Shown here: positions 48,959 to 58,575 of the stretch, piece by piece | How the letters are laid out: each line of letters starts with the position of its first letter | How positions within the stretch are numbered: position 1 is the stretch's first letter | NCBI GenBank assembly: GCA_029448655.1 | Contig: JACCLO010000008.1 | Coordinates: forward strand, 3,286,001 to 3,350,000 | Origin: Wolfiporia cocos | Lineage: Eukaryota > Basidiomycota > Agaricomycetes > Polyporales > Phaeolaceae | DNA: 64,000 bases | Reading direction: 5' to 3' | Position numbers and translations under genes: made by a program | Notes under the pieces: model-generated | Told to the model about the DNA's origin: nothing | The model's input: the letters and a program-made list of their open reading frames with translations, nothing else | Database searches by the model: none

Positions 48959-50962
48959 TCAGAGTGCCTCGGCGTCCTGTTCGTTGTAGATGTCGCCGTT
49001 CCCGCTGAGGGACGGGGTCGTAGGAGTTCGCCATACGAAGTGTTGGCGGCATTCATTCTGTCGATGACCTGGTTGATTGAGCCCACAAGTTCGGCAAATA
49101 TAATCGGGGCAGTCGAGGATCCAGTGACTAGCGGATCCGCACTGTCGGCAGGGTTGTTCAGGCGAGGGCCTCGCTGGTACCCGTAGGGAAGGGATATCTC
49201 TGAGGTATTCGTTGTGTCGATATCTCCAGTGGTGAGCGGCGCGGTGAAGGTTCCGTTGCGCCCATGTGGGTAAGGAGGCGGTGTCGCGTTCGTGCTCCCT
49301 CGCACCTCGCTCAAACTCCTCGCGGGTAATGCTCTGCACCGATGGAGATCGTCGAATAGGCGGCGTGCTATTCGCTCTTCGCTGTCGTTCTGGGGTAGCC
49401 CTAGGGCTCGTCGGGCATGCAGGTGGTTCACGTCTCCCGTTGCCTCCCATACCAGGAATACGTGGCGTCGGGTCTCTAACTCCTGTTCGGCGGGCCCTCT
49501 GAGTCTCGGTAGGCAGTGGAAATAATACTCTATCGCCCTCCATAAAATCAAACGGCCTTGCAACTCGGCGTCGTTCGTTGGTGGTGAAAAAGCGGGCGGG
49601 TCGTGGTACGTATTCGGGTCGGTTGGGAGTAACGTGCTCGCGATCCTCGAAGTTGTTGAGCGCGTGTCGTAGTCGGGCCGTCGTGGTGGCGGCCAGTCGG
49701 TCGATAAGTCTGTTGGTGAGTAACTCGAGTCCCTCTCTCTGCGCTCTGATCTGCCCCTCCATTCGGATGAGGTCCTCGGTGATGTGTCACAGATTATACC
49801 TGTAAAGGCATCTGGACGTTACGGAGTAATTAACTAGGGTATACAGAGGGAATACGTGGGTATAACCTGAACAAGGCTACCCGTAGACGCTAAGCGTGGG
49901 AATTTGAACTGCAGATATAGCCGGACCCTTGATAACAGCCAAGCTGTTATCGTAGCCCTTTTGGGGGAGTGGTCTATAACACCACTCATAAGCGCGTTGC
50001 ATTGGGTCCGCTGCGCGTCTTGTGATATAATAACAGCTTACCCGGTCGCCGGTTCGAACCTGGGCAGTGGCAAACGCTAATTGGGGGCGTTAATAAGTCA
50101 CATGCCTGGGGTGCTTCCGAACCACTGGCGGCTGAGGGAAAAGTACCCACCACGTGACCCCCATGTATCACGGGGCCCCGCTTGATTCGGGGATAAGATT
50201 GGTCAAAAGTTGCGTGGTAAAAACTACTATTAAATAGCCTTAACCCGCTCCCAAAATCCAGGGATTAAGTCGGGCCTTCAAGAGGTTGGCACACACGTCA
50301 CAAAATAACGAGGGGGGAGACGGGCTCCCTACCACCGGACTAGTGACCCGGTGGGTAACATATAAATAACCGCGTGACACATGCATAGTAGAAGTGATAC
50401 TTAGTACCGGGGGCGGCTTGATGCAGCCTAGTTACCTCCTTAACCAGAGACGGTTAATCCTTGAAGTGGGGGTAATGTCACAGATTATACCTGTAAAGGC
50501 ATCTGGACGTTACGGAGTAATTAACTAGGGTATACAGAGGGAATACGTGGGTATAACCTGAACAAGGCTACCCGTAGACGCTAAGCGTGGGAATTTGAAC
50601 TGCAGATATAGCCGGACCCTTGATAACAGCCAAGCTGTTATCGTAGCCCTTTTGGGGGAGTGGTCTATAACACCACTCATAAGCGCGTTGCATTGGGTCC
50701 GCTGCGCGTCTTGTGATATGATGTTCTGGTACGAGCTGTAAATGTGGGTGAGGTCCTGCGTGATGTCGAAGAGGGCCGTCCAGCCATCGGCTCGGCCAGC
50801 AAAAGGTCCCTCGGCCCTGTACCAGAGCAGGGCATGTCTGATCTGTAGGTGTTGGGGGGAGTGCCTCCTCTGCGGCGTACCTCTCGGTCGTCCCTCTCTG
50901 TGGCCCGCATCGCTGTGAGGGGTTGGAGCGCGGCGAGGGAGTTGGTGGCGAGTCGTCGACAT
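48959..50962 (-). CDS. Third ORF of element 1: tandem CCHC-knuckle protein, interrupted by a miniature LTR element
   Basis: The ATG at 50,962 (MSTTRHQLPRR) lies inside the 3' end of pol in the -1 frame. The frame runs to 50,724, is interrupted by the 939-bp insert (element plus duplicated TGATG, a multiple of three), and continues 49,784-48,959 to a TGA. Pre-insertion length is 354 residues. A helical N-terminal segment (FDITQDLTHIYSSYQN) is followed by an Arg/Pro-rich middle (MEGDRVLFPLP, TPPIRRSP). Near the C-terminus are two knuckles, CRQCGSASHWILDC and CRTCGLNQPGHRQNEC. Start, knuckles and terminus (EAL-stop) are conserved in element 2. Nucleic-acid binding is likely and the role is unknown. 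Confidence 0.7.
49785..50718 (-). mobile_element. Miniature LTR retrotransposon (TRIM-like, 934 bp)
   Basis: Two 243-bp LTRs (49,785-50,027 and 50,476-50,718) that read as identical flank a 448-bp non-coding interior. The target duplication is TGATG (49,780-49,784 and 50,719-50,723). On the sense (minus) strand each LTR starts TATCACAAG and ends CTGTGACA, so the termini are TA-CA rather than TG-CA. The primer-site candidate TTACCCCCACTTCAAGG follows the 5' LTR and is shared with the large non-coding element. It interrupts the third ORF and pol tail of gypsy element 1. Confidence 0.88.
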
Positions 50963-53913
50963 ACTATTACTGTTCGGTTTTCGAGTGTTGGGGCTGTCCT
51001 GACTCTCGTCCTGTGGTAGTCTTTTATCAGCTTCTTGGAATGTTCCAAGTTCGCCTCGTCTTCCCATGAGTTGTCGGCCGTGGCATAGCCTTTCCATTTG
51101 ACGAAGTACTGGTGCTTCTTCCCTCGCCATCTATCAGCCAAGATGGCTTCGACTTCGTACTCTTCTTGTCCTTTGACGATATCAGGTGGCGGCCGTAGGT
51201 AATTGGGTCCGTGTACCCTTGTTTCTCTGAACGGTTTTAGTAAGGCGGCATGGAATACCGGATGAATTTTCCAGTTGGTCGGTAACTGCAACCGGTATGT
51301 CGTGGGCCCCATTTTTTCTGTGATGGTAAAGGGTCCTTCTCTTTTTGGTGCCAGCTTGCTAGATTCGTAGGGGATTGTTAGGTTCTTTGCGTCGAGCCAG
51401 ACCTTATCCCCTTTCTCAAGCTTCGGCAGTTCTCTGAGGAACCGCCCTGCCATTCTTTTCTGGGCTAATTCATGCGCGATGAATGCCATCTTTCGCGCCT
51501 CTTTGATCTTCTTGATCCTGTCGACAGCTGCCGGGACGTTCCCTACTCGGTCATAATCTGGGAATCCTCTCGGGACGTATCCTAGGATTATTTCGAGTGG
51601 CGCTGGCCGGTTTTCGGTTCGTCTGGTGTTGTGCGCAAATTCGACGTCAGGCAGTCTTTGTACCCATTGGAACGGGTCGTTCATGCAGTAAATACGAAGG
51701 TATACTTCGATTTGTTGGTTCATTCTTTCTGTCTGTCCGTCGGTCTGTGGATGGTACGCCGTACTCATCGCCGATTCTGTTCCCTGTAGCTTGCATAATT
51801 CTGCGGCCCCTTCGCTCGTGATCGTTTTGTCGCATGGGGTGAGAGAGATGGCCTTGGATAGGCCATGGTTGACAATTACCATTATGGAGTCATACTTTCC
51901 GACTCTTGGCAGGTCGGTGACAAAATCGACCGAGCACTGTGAGAAGGGGAGAGCGTCTTCCCGTGTCGGTATTGGCTGCAAAGGGGGTTTCAGCGGATTT
52001 CTATCAGGTTTCATCTGTTGACAGATTGCACAGCCCCGGACGTATTCCGCTATCATTGTTCCCATGTCGGGCCACCAAAAATGGGTCTTGACCTGTACTG
52101 TTGTACCCCAGATCCCAGGGTGTCCGGCCGGGATCGTGTCGTGGTATTTTGAGATGACGTCTCGTCGAAGGCCCTCATCCTTCGGTACGTACATCCTGCC
52201 CCTGTAGAGCAGTATCCCATCCGTTTGTTGCCATTCATCCGCGGCGGTTCTCGCGGGGAATTCGCCTGTTCCTTCCAGGGCGCGGATCGCCTGTTCCGCA
52301 GATTCATCTCGATCGTGGGCGTTTTTGATCCGATCGATGATCGGGATCTGGATTGCGTGGACGACAAGTTCGTCTGGAATCATGGTGATTCCCTCGTTGT
52401 CTTCGTTGCTTTCGTCCAGGTGGTACAACCTGGAAAGCGTGTCGGCCATGACTAGTTTCCTTCCGGGGACGTGCTGCAATTTCAGGTCGAATTGCGAAAG
52501 GATTAGATGCCATCTCGCTTGTTGCCGATTTAGGCGCTGTGCGCTTCTCCAGTACGTCAGGTTCTGATGATCGCTTCGGATCAAGATCCGATGCGGTGCT
52601 CCTTCTAATAGGTGTCGCCATTCTTCTAATGCTCGGACTATTCCGAGTAGTTCGCGATCGTAGATTTCGTAGTTCCGTTCTGTTGATGTCAGGGATTGCG
52701 AGAGATACCCCACCGGCCGTTCGCGCCCTGTTTCATCCGTCTGTTTTAGTACTGCTCCTGTGGCGAACTGAGATGCGTCTGTTTCGAGGATGAACGGTTT
52801 CTCCTTGTCTGGTGTCCTTAGTGCGGGGGCCGTCGTGAATGCTTTCTTCATGAACTCGAATGCTTTCTGTTCTTTCTCCGTCCATTGGAATCCTGTCCCC
52901 GTGACCGTTCTTGTGAGGTCTACCAAGGGTCGGGCGTGCGTAGAGTAATGATCGATAAATTTCCGATAAAAGTTCGCAAATCCTAGGAAGGATCTGACTT
53001 CTTTGAGATTTCAAGGAGTCGGCCACTCCTTAATCCCATTGAGTTTCGCTGGGTCCATCTGGATGTTTCCTGGGGTGATGACTAGTCCCAGAAATTCGAC
53101 TCTGTCGACACCGAAGGCGCACTTCTCGGGTTTCACAAAGAGATGGTTATCCACCAACCTCTGAAGGATCCGCCGTTCCCGTTCCTTGTGTGCTTTCTCA
53201 TTTTCTGAGAAAATGAGGATGTCGTCCATATAAACAAGCACCCATCCTTCGAGGATTTCTTCTTTCAAGATTTCGTTCATCATTGCTTGGAAGGTCCCGG
53301 GTGCATTGCACAATCCGAAAAACATAACCGTGGGCTCATACAACCCTCGGTTTGTTTTGAAGGCCGCTTTCCATTCGTCTCCCTTTTTGATTCGCACGTT
53401 GTTGTATCCCGCTCTAAGGTCCATTTTTGTGAAGACCCTTGCTCCTTTTAGCTTTTCCAGGAGTTCTGAGATCAGTGGCAAGGGATAGACGTTCTTTATC
53501 GTTCCCTCGTTTAGATATCGATAATCTTGACAGGGTCGCAGGCCGCTGTCTTTCTTTGGGACGAAAAAGAATGGTGACGCCATCGGGGATTTTGAAGGAA
53601 CTATGAAACCTTTTGCCAGGTTTTCTTTCAGGAATTCGTCCAGCGCCTGTTGTTCTTTTGGTGAGAGTGCATAGACTTTGCAGTCTTTCGGTACGAAATC
53701 GGGTTTTAATTCGATGGCGTGGTCCCATGGTCACGATGGGGGGAACGCTGCTGCGGATTCCTTGCTAAACACCTTGGCAAAGTCCAGTAGGTGTTTCGGG
53801 ACCATCTCTTCAATCGTTCGTTCTGGTTCGGGGGTTTTCTGTGCGAATTCCTGAGACTTCGTTAGCACTTTCCTGACAGCGTTGATGATTTGTATCTTTG
53901 TTCGGAACTTCTT
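50719..53913 (-). pseudogene. RT-RNase H-integrase-chromodomain of element 1, broken
   Basis: Continues the protease-dUTPase frame after a TGA at 53,914-53,916. Further stops are a TGA at about 53,731 (PPS-stop-PWDH; Arg codon expected) and a TGA at about 53,010 (Trp codon expected). RT spans 53,583-53,011 with VYMDDILIF (about 53,225). The long open stretch 52,926-50,719 holds RNase H (LETDASQFATGAVL), the integrase HHCC domain (HPGIWGTT through CAICQQM) and the first catalytic Asp (CSVDFVTDL). About 32 residues containing the second Asp are deleted near 51,793. The chromodomain is at about 51,170-51,010 (KGYATADNSWEDEANL). The same frame stays open to 48,916 beyond the insert. Confidence 0.88.
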
Positions 53914-54816
53914 TCATGTTTCCCCTTTCTTTCCTATGATCCTAGGGTTATCTTTTGCGAAGCGTCGGATCGCTTCGTACTCTTCGGGAGTATAGAGCCG
54001 CTGCGCTGTTTCTTCTGGCTGGTCCGTGGATCCGAACCCTTTCTCCCCTCGTTCTGTTTCATCTAGGTCTTTGACCTCTAAGATGTCGGGGGTGAGGTGT
54101 CGTTCGAAAATTATCTGGGCTATTCGCATGCCCGGGATAATTCTATGCGCTTTGTCCGAGTAGTTGAAGACTATGGCTCCGACGTCTCCTCGGTAGTCCG
54201 AGTCTATGATTCCGGCTTGTACTACCAATCCGTGTCTGAGGGTGTTACCCGATCGTCCGGCCAGCCTTCCATACGATCCCTTTGGGATCTTCATCTTTAC
54301 TCCTGTAGAGACGAGTTTCCATCCTCCGGCGGGAATCTCTGTTTCTTCTGCGGTGTAAAGGTCATACCCCGCAGCTTCTTGGGTCCCCCTTGTTGGAATT
54401 CTTCCTTCTGGGGCAACTACCATCTCCACCGTATCCATTCGGATTGTGGCTTCCTGTTTCTTTTCTTCTGCCCCTAGTATCGATCGTATATCGACTGTTT
54501 GGTCCTTCCAATCGATTGTGGGGTTTTCATCTTTTAGCCATCCATACCCTAGAATCATATTTTCTGTTCCGATTGATCCTACGAGAAATCGGACTTTTCG
54601 CGTTTTCTGGGTCTTTGGATATCGTAGTAGTATGGTGGCTTCTCGGTCTATTCGCCCATCTTTGTTTTCCGTTCCGTCAACGTTTTTCACGATGATCGGG
54701 TTCTTCAAGGGTTGCGTGGGCACCTTGTATTTTTCTACCACTCTGCTGTGGATTAGGTTCGACATTGCTCCTGAGTCGATTAGTGCATTGCACTTCACGG
54801 GTTTTGCCAGCGCCAT
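53914..54816 (-). CDS. Protease-dUTPase segment of element 1 pol (300 aa)
   Basis: This open segment lies -1 relative to gag, and the same frame overlaps the gag stop, so expression by frameshift or reinitiation is likely. The retropepsin motif ALIDSGAMSN has catalytic Asp14. A trimeric-type dUTPase follows with all five motifs: AGYDLYTAEE (1), AGRSG (2), AGIIDSDYRGDVGAIVFN (3), RIAQIIFERH (4), RGEKGFGST (5). dUTPase would hydrolyse dUTP to dUMP and pyrophosphate, limiting uracil in element cDNA (family knowledge). The segment ends at a TGA where Arg is expected, so the original pol continued. Confidence 0.85.
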   Translation of the reverse strand: MALAKPVKCNALIDSGAMSNLIHSRVVEKYKVPTQPLKNPIIVKNVDGTENKDGRIDREATILLRYPKTQKTRKVRFLVGSIGTENMILGYGWLKDENPTIDWKDQTVDIRSILGAEEKKQEATIRMDTVEMVVAPEGRIPTRGTQEAAGYDLYTAEETEIPAGGWKLVSTGVKMKIPKGSYGRLAGRSGNTLRHGLVVQAGIIDSDYRGDVGAIVFNYSDKAHRIIPGMRIAQIIFERHLTPDILEVKDLDETERGEKGFGSTDQPEETAQRLYTPEEYEAIRRFAKDNPRIIGKKGET

Positions 54817-54905
54817 GATTACCGGGATGAAGAGGGATCGATTCTTCTCGAACGAGGTAATTACATGTGCTGCTTTCTCGGAGGGTAAGACCGTGGACTT
54901 CCCTC

Positions 54906-56741
54906 CTAGGCAAAATCCTGTTCTTCTACGAGCCGCGCTAGGAGCTCGGGGTTCTTGGCTTTCAGAGCCCTAATTGCTGTGACCGCTCTGTTAGCGGTGA
55001 TGTATTCAGTCTCTTCCTCGGAGACTTCTTTGATGCGAGCTTCTTGCTCGGCTTCTTCTTCTTCGGTCTTTCGAGTAGTTCGCTTAGGGCGGGTCGGCTT
55101 CCTCGGCTTTTTCGGGCAATCTCGCGACATATGCCCTGGCTGATGGCAGGTGAAACACTTGCCCTTCTTGATGTGATCGTCCCTTTCTTGGGTGGTCATT
55201 CGATCTACATCCATCGCATTCGGATCTTTCGGTGCGGTCGTCTGAGGAGCACTAGTGCGTCCGTTGTTTTGGTTCGAGGCTTGCCAAGCCTTCTTCTTGA
55301 TAAACGGCTTGTCCCGTTTCAAGAATATTTTGTACGTATTTTCATAGTACGAGGCAGCGGACTGCCATTCGTCAATGGTCGCCGGCAGCGGCCTCACACC
55401 GATGATGTATCGGGTCGTGTGTTCAGGTAACCCTTTCTCGAAGAGGGTTATGAGCAACGCGTTTCCGTCCGCGCTGTATCGATCGTACTGGGCCTTTCCG
55501 GCCAAGTTGTTGAATTCAGTGATATAATCATCGATGTCCTTTCTGTCCTGGGCTACTTCCAGGATTTTCTTCCGCGCCTTCTGTACTTCTTCGGTGGCTC
55601 CGAAGGCTTTCTGGAAGTCTGCATCAAATTGTGCAAGACTAGGTGGGAAGAATCGTTTCGTCTGGGGGTTCGTATAAACCCGGTGATAATTCTGTTTCCA
55701 TTGGCCCGTCTTCCCCTTGTTCGAAATATAAGAGAGGATAAAGATTATTCTCTGAACGTCGTTCTGGAACGACGTTTCGTACATCGTAAACCAGGAATTG
55801 CACTGGTTTATGAAGTTCTGCATGTCGGATCGTTCCCCGTCGAATACGTCGGGGGGATTTATCTTTATCATCGGGGGTCGATAGTACGGGTTCGGCGCCG
55901 GAGGTTGGGGCTGCGGCGCATTCGGTGGTGGAGGTCCTCCTCCTCCCGGGTATCCTCCACCCGGGTTTCCTGGGTTTCCCCCGGGGTTCCCTGGGTTCCC
56001 TCCAGGGTTTCCTCCTCCGGGGTTCGTGGGGGTTCCTCCTCCGAGTCCTCCAGGAGGGGGGGCATTCCCTCCTCCGAGTCCGAAGTTTCCTCCCAGTCCT
56101 CCTCCGCTTGTACCTGCGGAGGTTCGTCCAAATAGGCCTGAAGGCCATGTTCCTGGGTTTGTTGTTCCCATTCCTCCGCTTGGGCTAATCCAAGACGGAT
56201 TTCCTCCGCTACCCATTCCGGGTGCGTTCTGTGGGGGGTTTCCAAAGAGGTCTGTTCCTCCAGCCATAGGCCCAATCCCACTCTGCGCAAAAGCAGATAT
56301 AAATCCTGGAGGGTCCTGTCCTCCGGTCTGGCTGTTATCTGTTCCTGTAAAGTTTCCAGGATTTCTCCCATCATCTCCGATGCGCTCAATTCCTGCCATT
56401 CCTGTGGCGCCCGAAGGCTGATTCATATTTCCATCGGCATCGGAGGTTCTGTTGATGGTTTCGGTTTCGTTTTCGGTCAACGTCGCGGTTGACATCGGAG
56501 GGATTTCTCCGAATCGTTCGAACGCTTCACGCGTTATTTCCCAAGCGGTCGTTCTTGCGGAGGGGTATACTTCTACCCACTTCGATGCCCTATCTTCTCT
56601 TGGAATGACAACAATTCCTCCGCGGTTACGGAAGGCTCCAATGGTGTCAGTCCACTCGTATCGGTTGAGTCTGTAGACTCCCTGAATGTCCTCGGGCAAG
56701 AGTTCAATCAGTCGTGCTGGAAATTCTGGTCCAAATATCAT
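54906..56741 (-). CDS. gag of element 1 (611 aa)
   Basis: Intact structural protein. Residues 1-150 form a unique N-terminal domain, about 150-285 a Gly/Pro/Asn-rich linker with repeated GGNPGNPGG units, and about 295-465 the retrotransposon Gag capsid-like core (DGERSDMQNFINQCNSWF onward). The region 480-560 is basic and carries the CCHC knuckle Cys529-Cys532-His537-Cys542 (CFTCHQPGHMSRDC). The C-terminus is acidic. The start ATG at 56,741 is 46 bp inside the LTR. The pol frame overlaps its TAG stop at 54,906. The same start occurs in element 3. Confidence 0.93.
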   Translation of the reverse strand: MIFGPEFPARLIELLPEDIQGVYRLNRYEWTDTIGAFRNRGGIVVIPREDRASKWVEVYPSARTTAWEITREAFERFGEIPPMSTATLTENETETINRTSDADGNMNQPSGATGMAGIERIGDDGRNPGNFTGTDNSQTGGQDPPGFISAFAQSGIGPMAGGTDLFGNPPQNAPGMGSGGNPSWISPSGGMGTTNPGTWPSGLFGRTSAGTSGGGLGGNFGLGGGNAPPPGGLGGGTPTNPGGGNPGGNPGNPGGNPGNPGGGYPGGGGPPPPNAPQPQPPAPNPYYRPPMIKINPPDVFDGERSDMQNFINQCNSWFTMYETSFQNDVQRIIFILSYISNKGKTGQWKQNYHRVYTNPQTKRFFPPSLAQFDADFQKAFGATEEVQKARKKILEVAQDRKDIDDYITEFNNLAGKAQYDRYSADGNALLITLFEKGLPEHTTRYIIGVRPLPATIDEWQSAASYYENTYKIFLKRDKPFIKKKAWQASNQNNGRTSAPQTTAPKDPNAMDVDRMTTQERDDHIKKGKCFTCHQPGHMSRDCPKKPRKPTRPKRTTRKTEEEEAEQEARIKEVSEEETEYITANRAVTAIRALKAKNPELLARLVEEQDFA

Positions 56742-56775
56742 GTGCCCTTACACCGTGGTAGGTGAGGGTGTGATA

Positions 56776-56786
56776 AGCTCGACCTT
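56776..56786 (-). other. Self-primer binding site of element 1
   Basis: On the sense strand AAGGTCGAGCT lies 1 nt inside the 5' LTR. It is a perfect 11-nt complement of AGCTCGACCTT in the LTR (57,112-57,122), about 35 nt downstream of TATAAAAAC. This is the Tf1/sushi self-priming arrangement. Confidence 0.75.
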
Positions 56787-56787
56787 C

Positions 56788-57506
56788 TGTTACGGGTCGA
56801 ATACCCGTTCGTATATTCGTGTCGCGAATATAAATCGTTCTTCTGCACGTAGGCACGTCGCCGTATGCAAGGCAAATACTCGTTAGATGCCTTCGGGTCC
56901 TAAGTGAAGTTCTTAGGAGATCGGTTAATATCCAATACGCGTTAGAAGATATAATCTGTTCAGATGCGAGTCGGATAGAATATAAGACTCGCCTAAGTCC
57001 GAGAAGTCAATGTGCACTTCGAGGACTTAGTCGTTCGGTTGCTCGAGAGAGAAATACTGAGCGTAGTTTCCTACGTTTGAGAACGAGTATAAGACTTCTT
57101 GTTTATACAACAAGGTCGAGCTGAAGAGCCTCGACGGTAAGTACATGAGTTTTTATACTACGCTAAGTTTCAGGTTTCAGGGGTCAAGTCCGTCCCAGAT
57201 GCCACCGATACTATCTACGCTATAGTCCCAAACGTTTGATAAGTATGGAGTAATATATCTGAGACGATAGATAGGAATGATGGTGGTTGAACACCATCTA
57301 TCAGCTAAGTAAAATGATGAACCTGTAACGATGGCAGAGTTGGATCTGCCAGAGATGAAACGAGTCCCGTTAGACTAGTACAACTGGGGATGCGCCCAGT
57401 AAGATTACGAGTAGCCAGGGGAGGTTGGTTGCGCAACAAGTCCCTGTGTCGTATTCGCCCGGTGGTGAGTTACACCGATATTCGAAAAATCAAAATAACC
57501 GTAACA
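56788..57506 (-). repeat. 5' LTR of gypsy element 1 (719 bp)
   Basis: Matches the 3' LTR except for a tandem 7-bp duplication (TTTCAGG) near 57,175. Contains the TATA-like box (57,149-57,157) and the self-primer. Confidence 0.95.
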
Positions 57507-57511
57507 ACGTC

Positions 57512-57905
57512 ACGTGCGCGCCATTACTGGCGTGTATGTTCAAGTAGCTAGCGCGCGGCTACCCTTACTTACATCATAGGTTACATAAGCGTTCTAGGTC
57601 CCTGGCTGTTAGGCGCGTGCGCACAGGCCACGTCGCTTTAGGGCAAGGGTATTACTTAGTGTACAGGCGCTCCCTATATGTATATAAACCCTAGAGTCTG
57701 AGGCGAACCTCAGACTCATCAATTTGGCATTGGCCTTAGGGCCGCCTTTACTCCATGCCTCGCTACGCCTCTTACGCTTGCTAGTCTGAAGGAACCTCTA
57801 CCTCGATAACGACTTAGGCGTGGTTCCCCTACATCGACTTGGTATGAAGGATGCTGGCTAAAGGAGCAGGGCGCTATGTTGAGGTATGACCCAGAGTATT
57901 GGGTC
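57512..57905 (+). repeat. LTR-like repeat R1, copy b, right piece
   Basis: Continuation of 48,068-48,192. Holds GCTTTAGGGCA, TATATAAACCC (about 57,678) and CCTCAGACTCATCAATTTGG, as in copy a at 5,820-5,965. Confidence 0.6.
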
Positions 57906-58575
57906 AGAAGCTGAGTTGGCATGCCAAAGGTTTAATGTGTGGACGTGATAGACAGGCGATCGGAATTGTGGCTGCACTACCCTGATTGGCTACAGGGACT
58001 TCCAGCTCGCCTTCCTCATACCTTCAGCATCGTCCTGGAGTGTAAGTGGGCTCCTTTTGGTGCACTTGTATGTCATCTAACCATGTGCAATTCAATCAGC
58101 TTGCAGCACAGTCTGTGTGTGGCAGGTTATAGCTGGTGGAATGTGCTGAAGCAAGCAATCAGAAGACAGATTGATTGAGCATTGTGTTTGGAGCTGGGAA
58201 CGATGAGCATACACATGAGGTGCAGTAAGAGATCTGAACAGCTATTACTACTTTGCTCTGGTCCATGTGCACTGGCCCCACCTTGGTGCACTGTTTCCCG
58301 ACTTCCAGGCATACGCAAGCTCACCCCACATCAAGCTCAAAGCTCAACAGCACACGAGTTTGGATCAGTCGAGGTACAAGTGAGTTGCAGCACGGAAGCC
58401 ACTGAATTGAAGTTACGTCATTGTGTAGTCAACCCTCTATTAGCGCCTGAGTCACGTGATATTCCAAATGTAGATGTCACGAGTCACGCTACAAGCGCGA
58501 TCGGGGCGGGGGCTGCAGCTAACTCATTTCTCCGGCGCCTCTGCTGAGCTGCTTACTCTTACTCCCCCCTCTGCG
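57906..58575 (+). promoter_or_regulatory. Upstream region of NMD3
   Basis: No gene recognised. Just before the NMD3 ATG the DNA is pyrimidine-rich (CTTACTCTTACTCCCCCCTC), as in many housekeeping fungal promoters. No TATA box is obvious. The NMD3 frame stays open to 58,474 but the upstream 34 codons do not look conserved. Confidence 0.4.

Larger units (their letters stand above)
48193..57506 (-). mobile_element. Ty3/gypsy chromodomain element 1, full length (9,314 bp with nested insert)
   Basis: LTRs are at 48,193-48,904 (3') and 56,788-57,506 (5'). The 5-bp target duplication is ACGTC (48,188-48,192 and 57,507-57,511). Order on the minus strand: self-primer site, gag, protease-dUTPase, RT-RNase H-integrase-chromodomain, third ORF, polypurine tract GGGAGGGGC. 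LTRs read as identical apart from a 7-bp tandem duplication, indicating recent insertion. Pol nevertheless has three stops and an integrase deletion, and a miniature LTR element sits at 49,785-50,718. Confidence 0.95.

Noticed and set aside
55629..56421. Several long ORFs in other frames over the gag linker of element 1
   Set aside because: Produced by GGN/CCN-rich repeats. The real gag frame covers the same bases with a zinc knuckle and capsid core.
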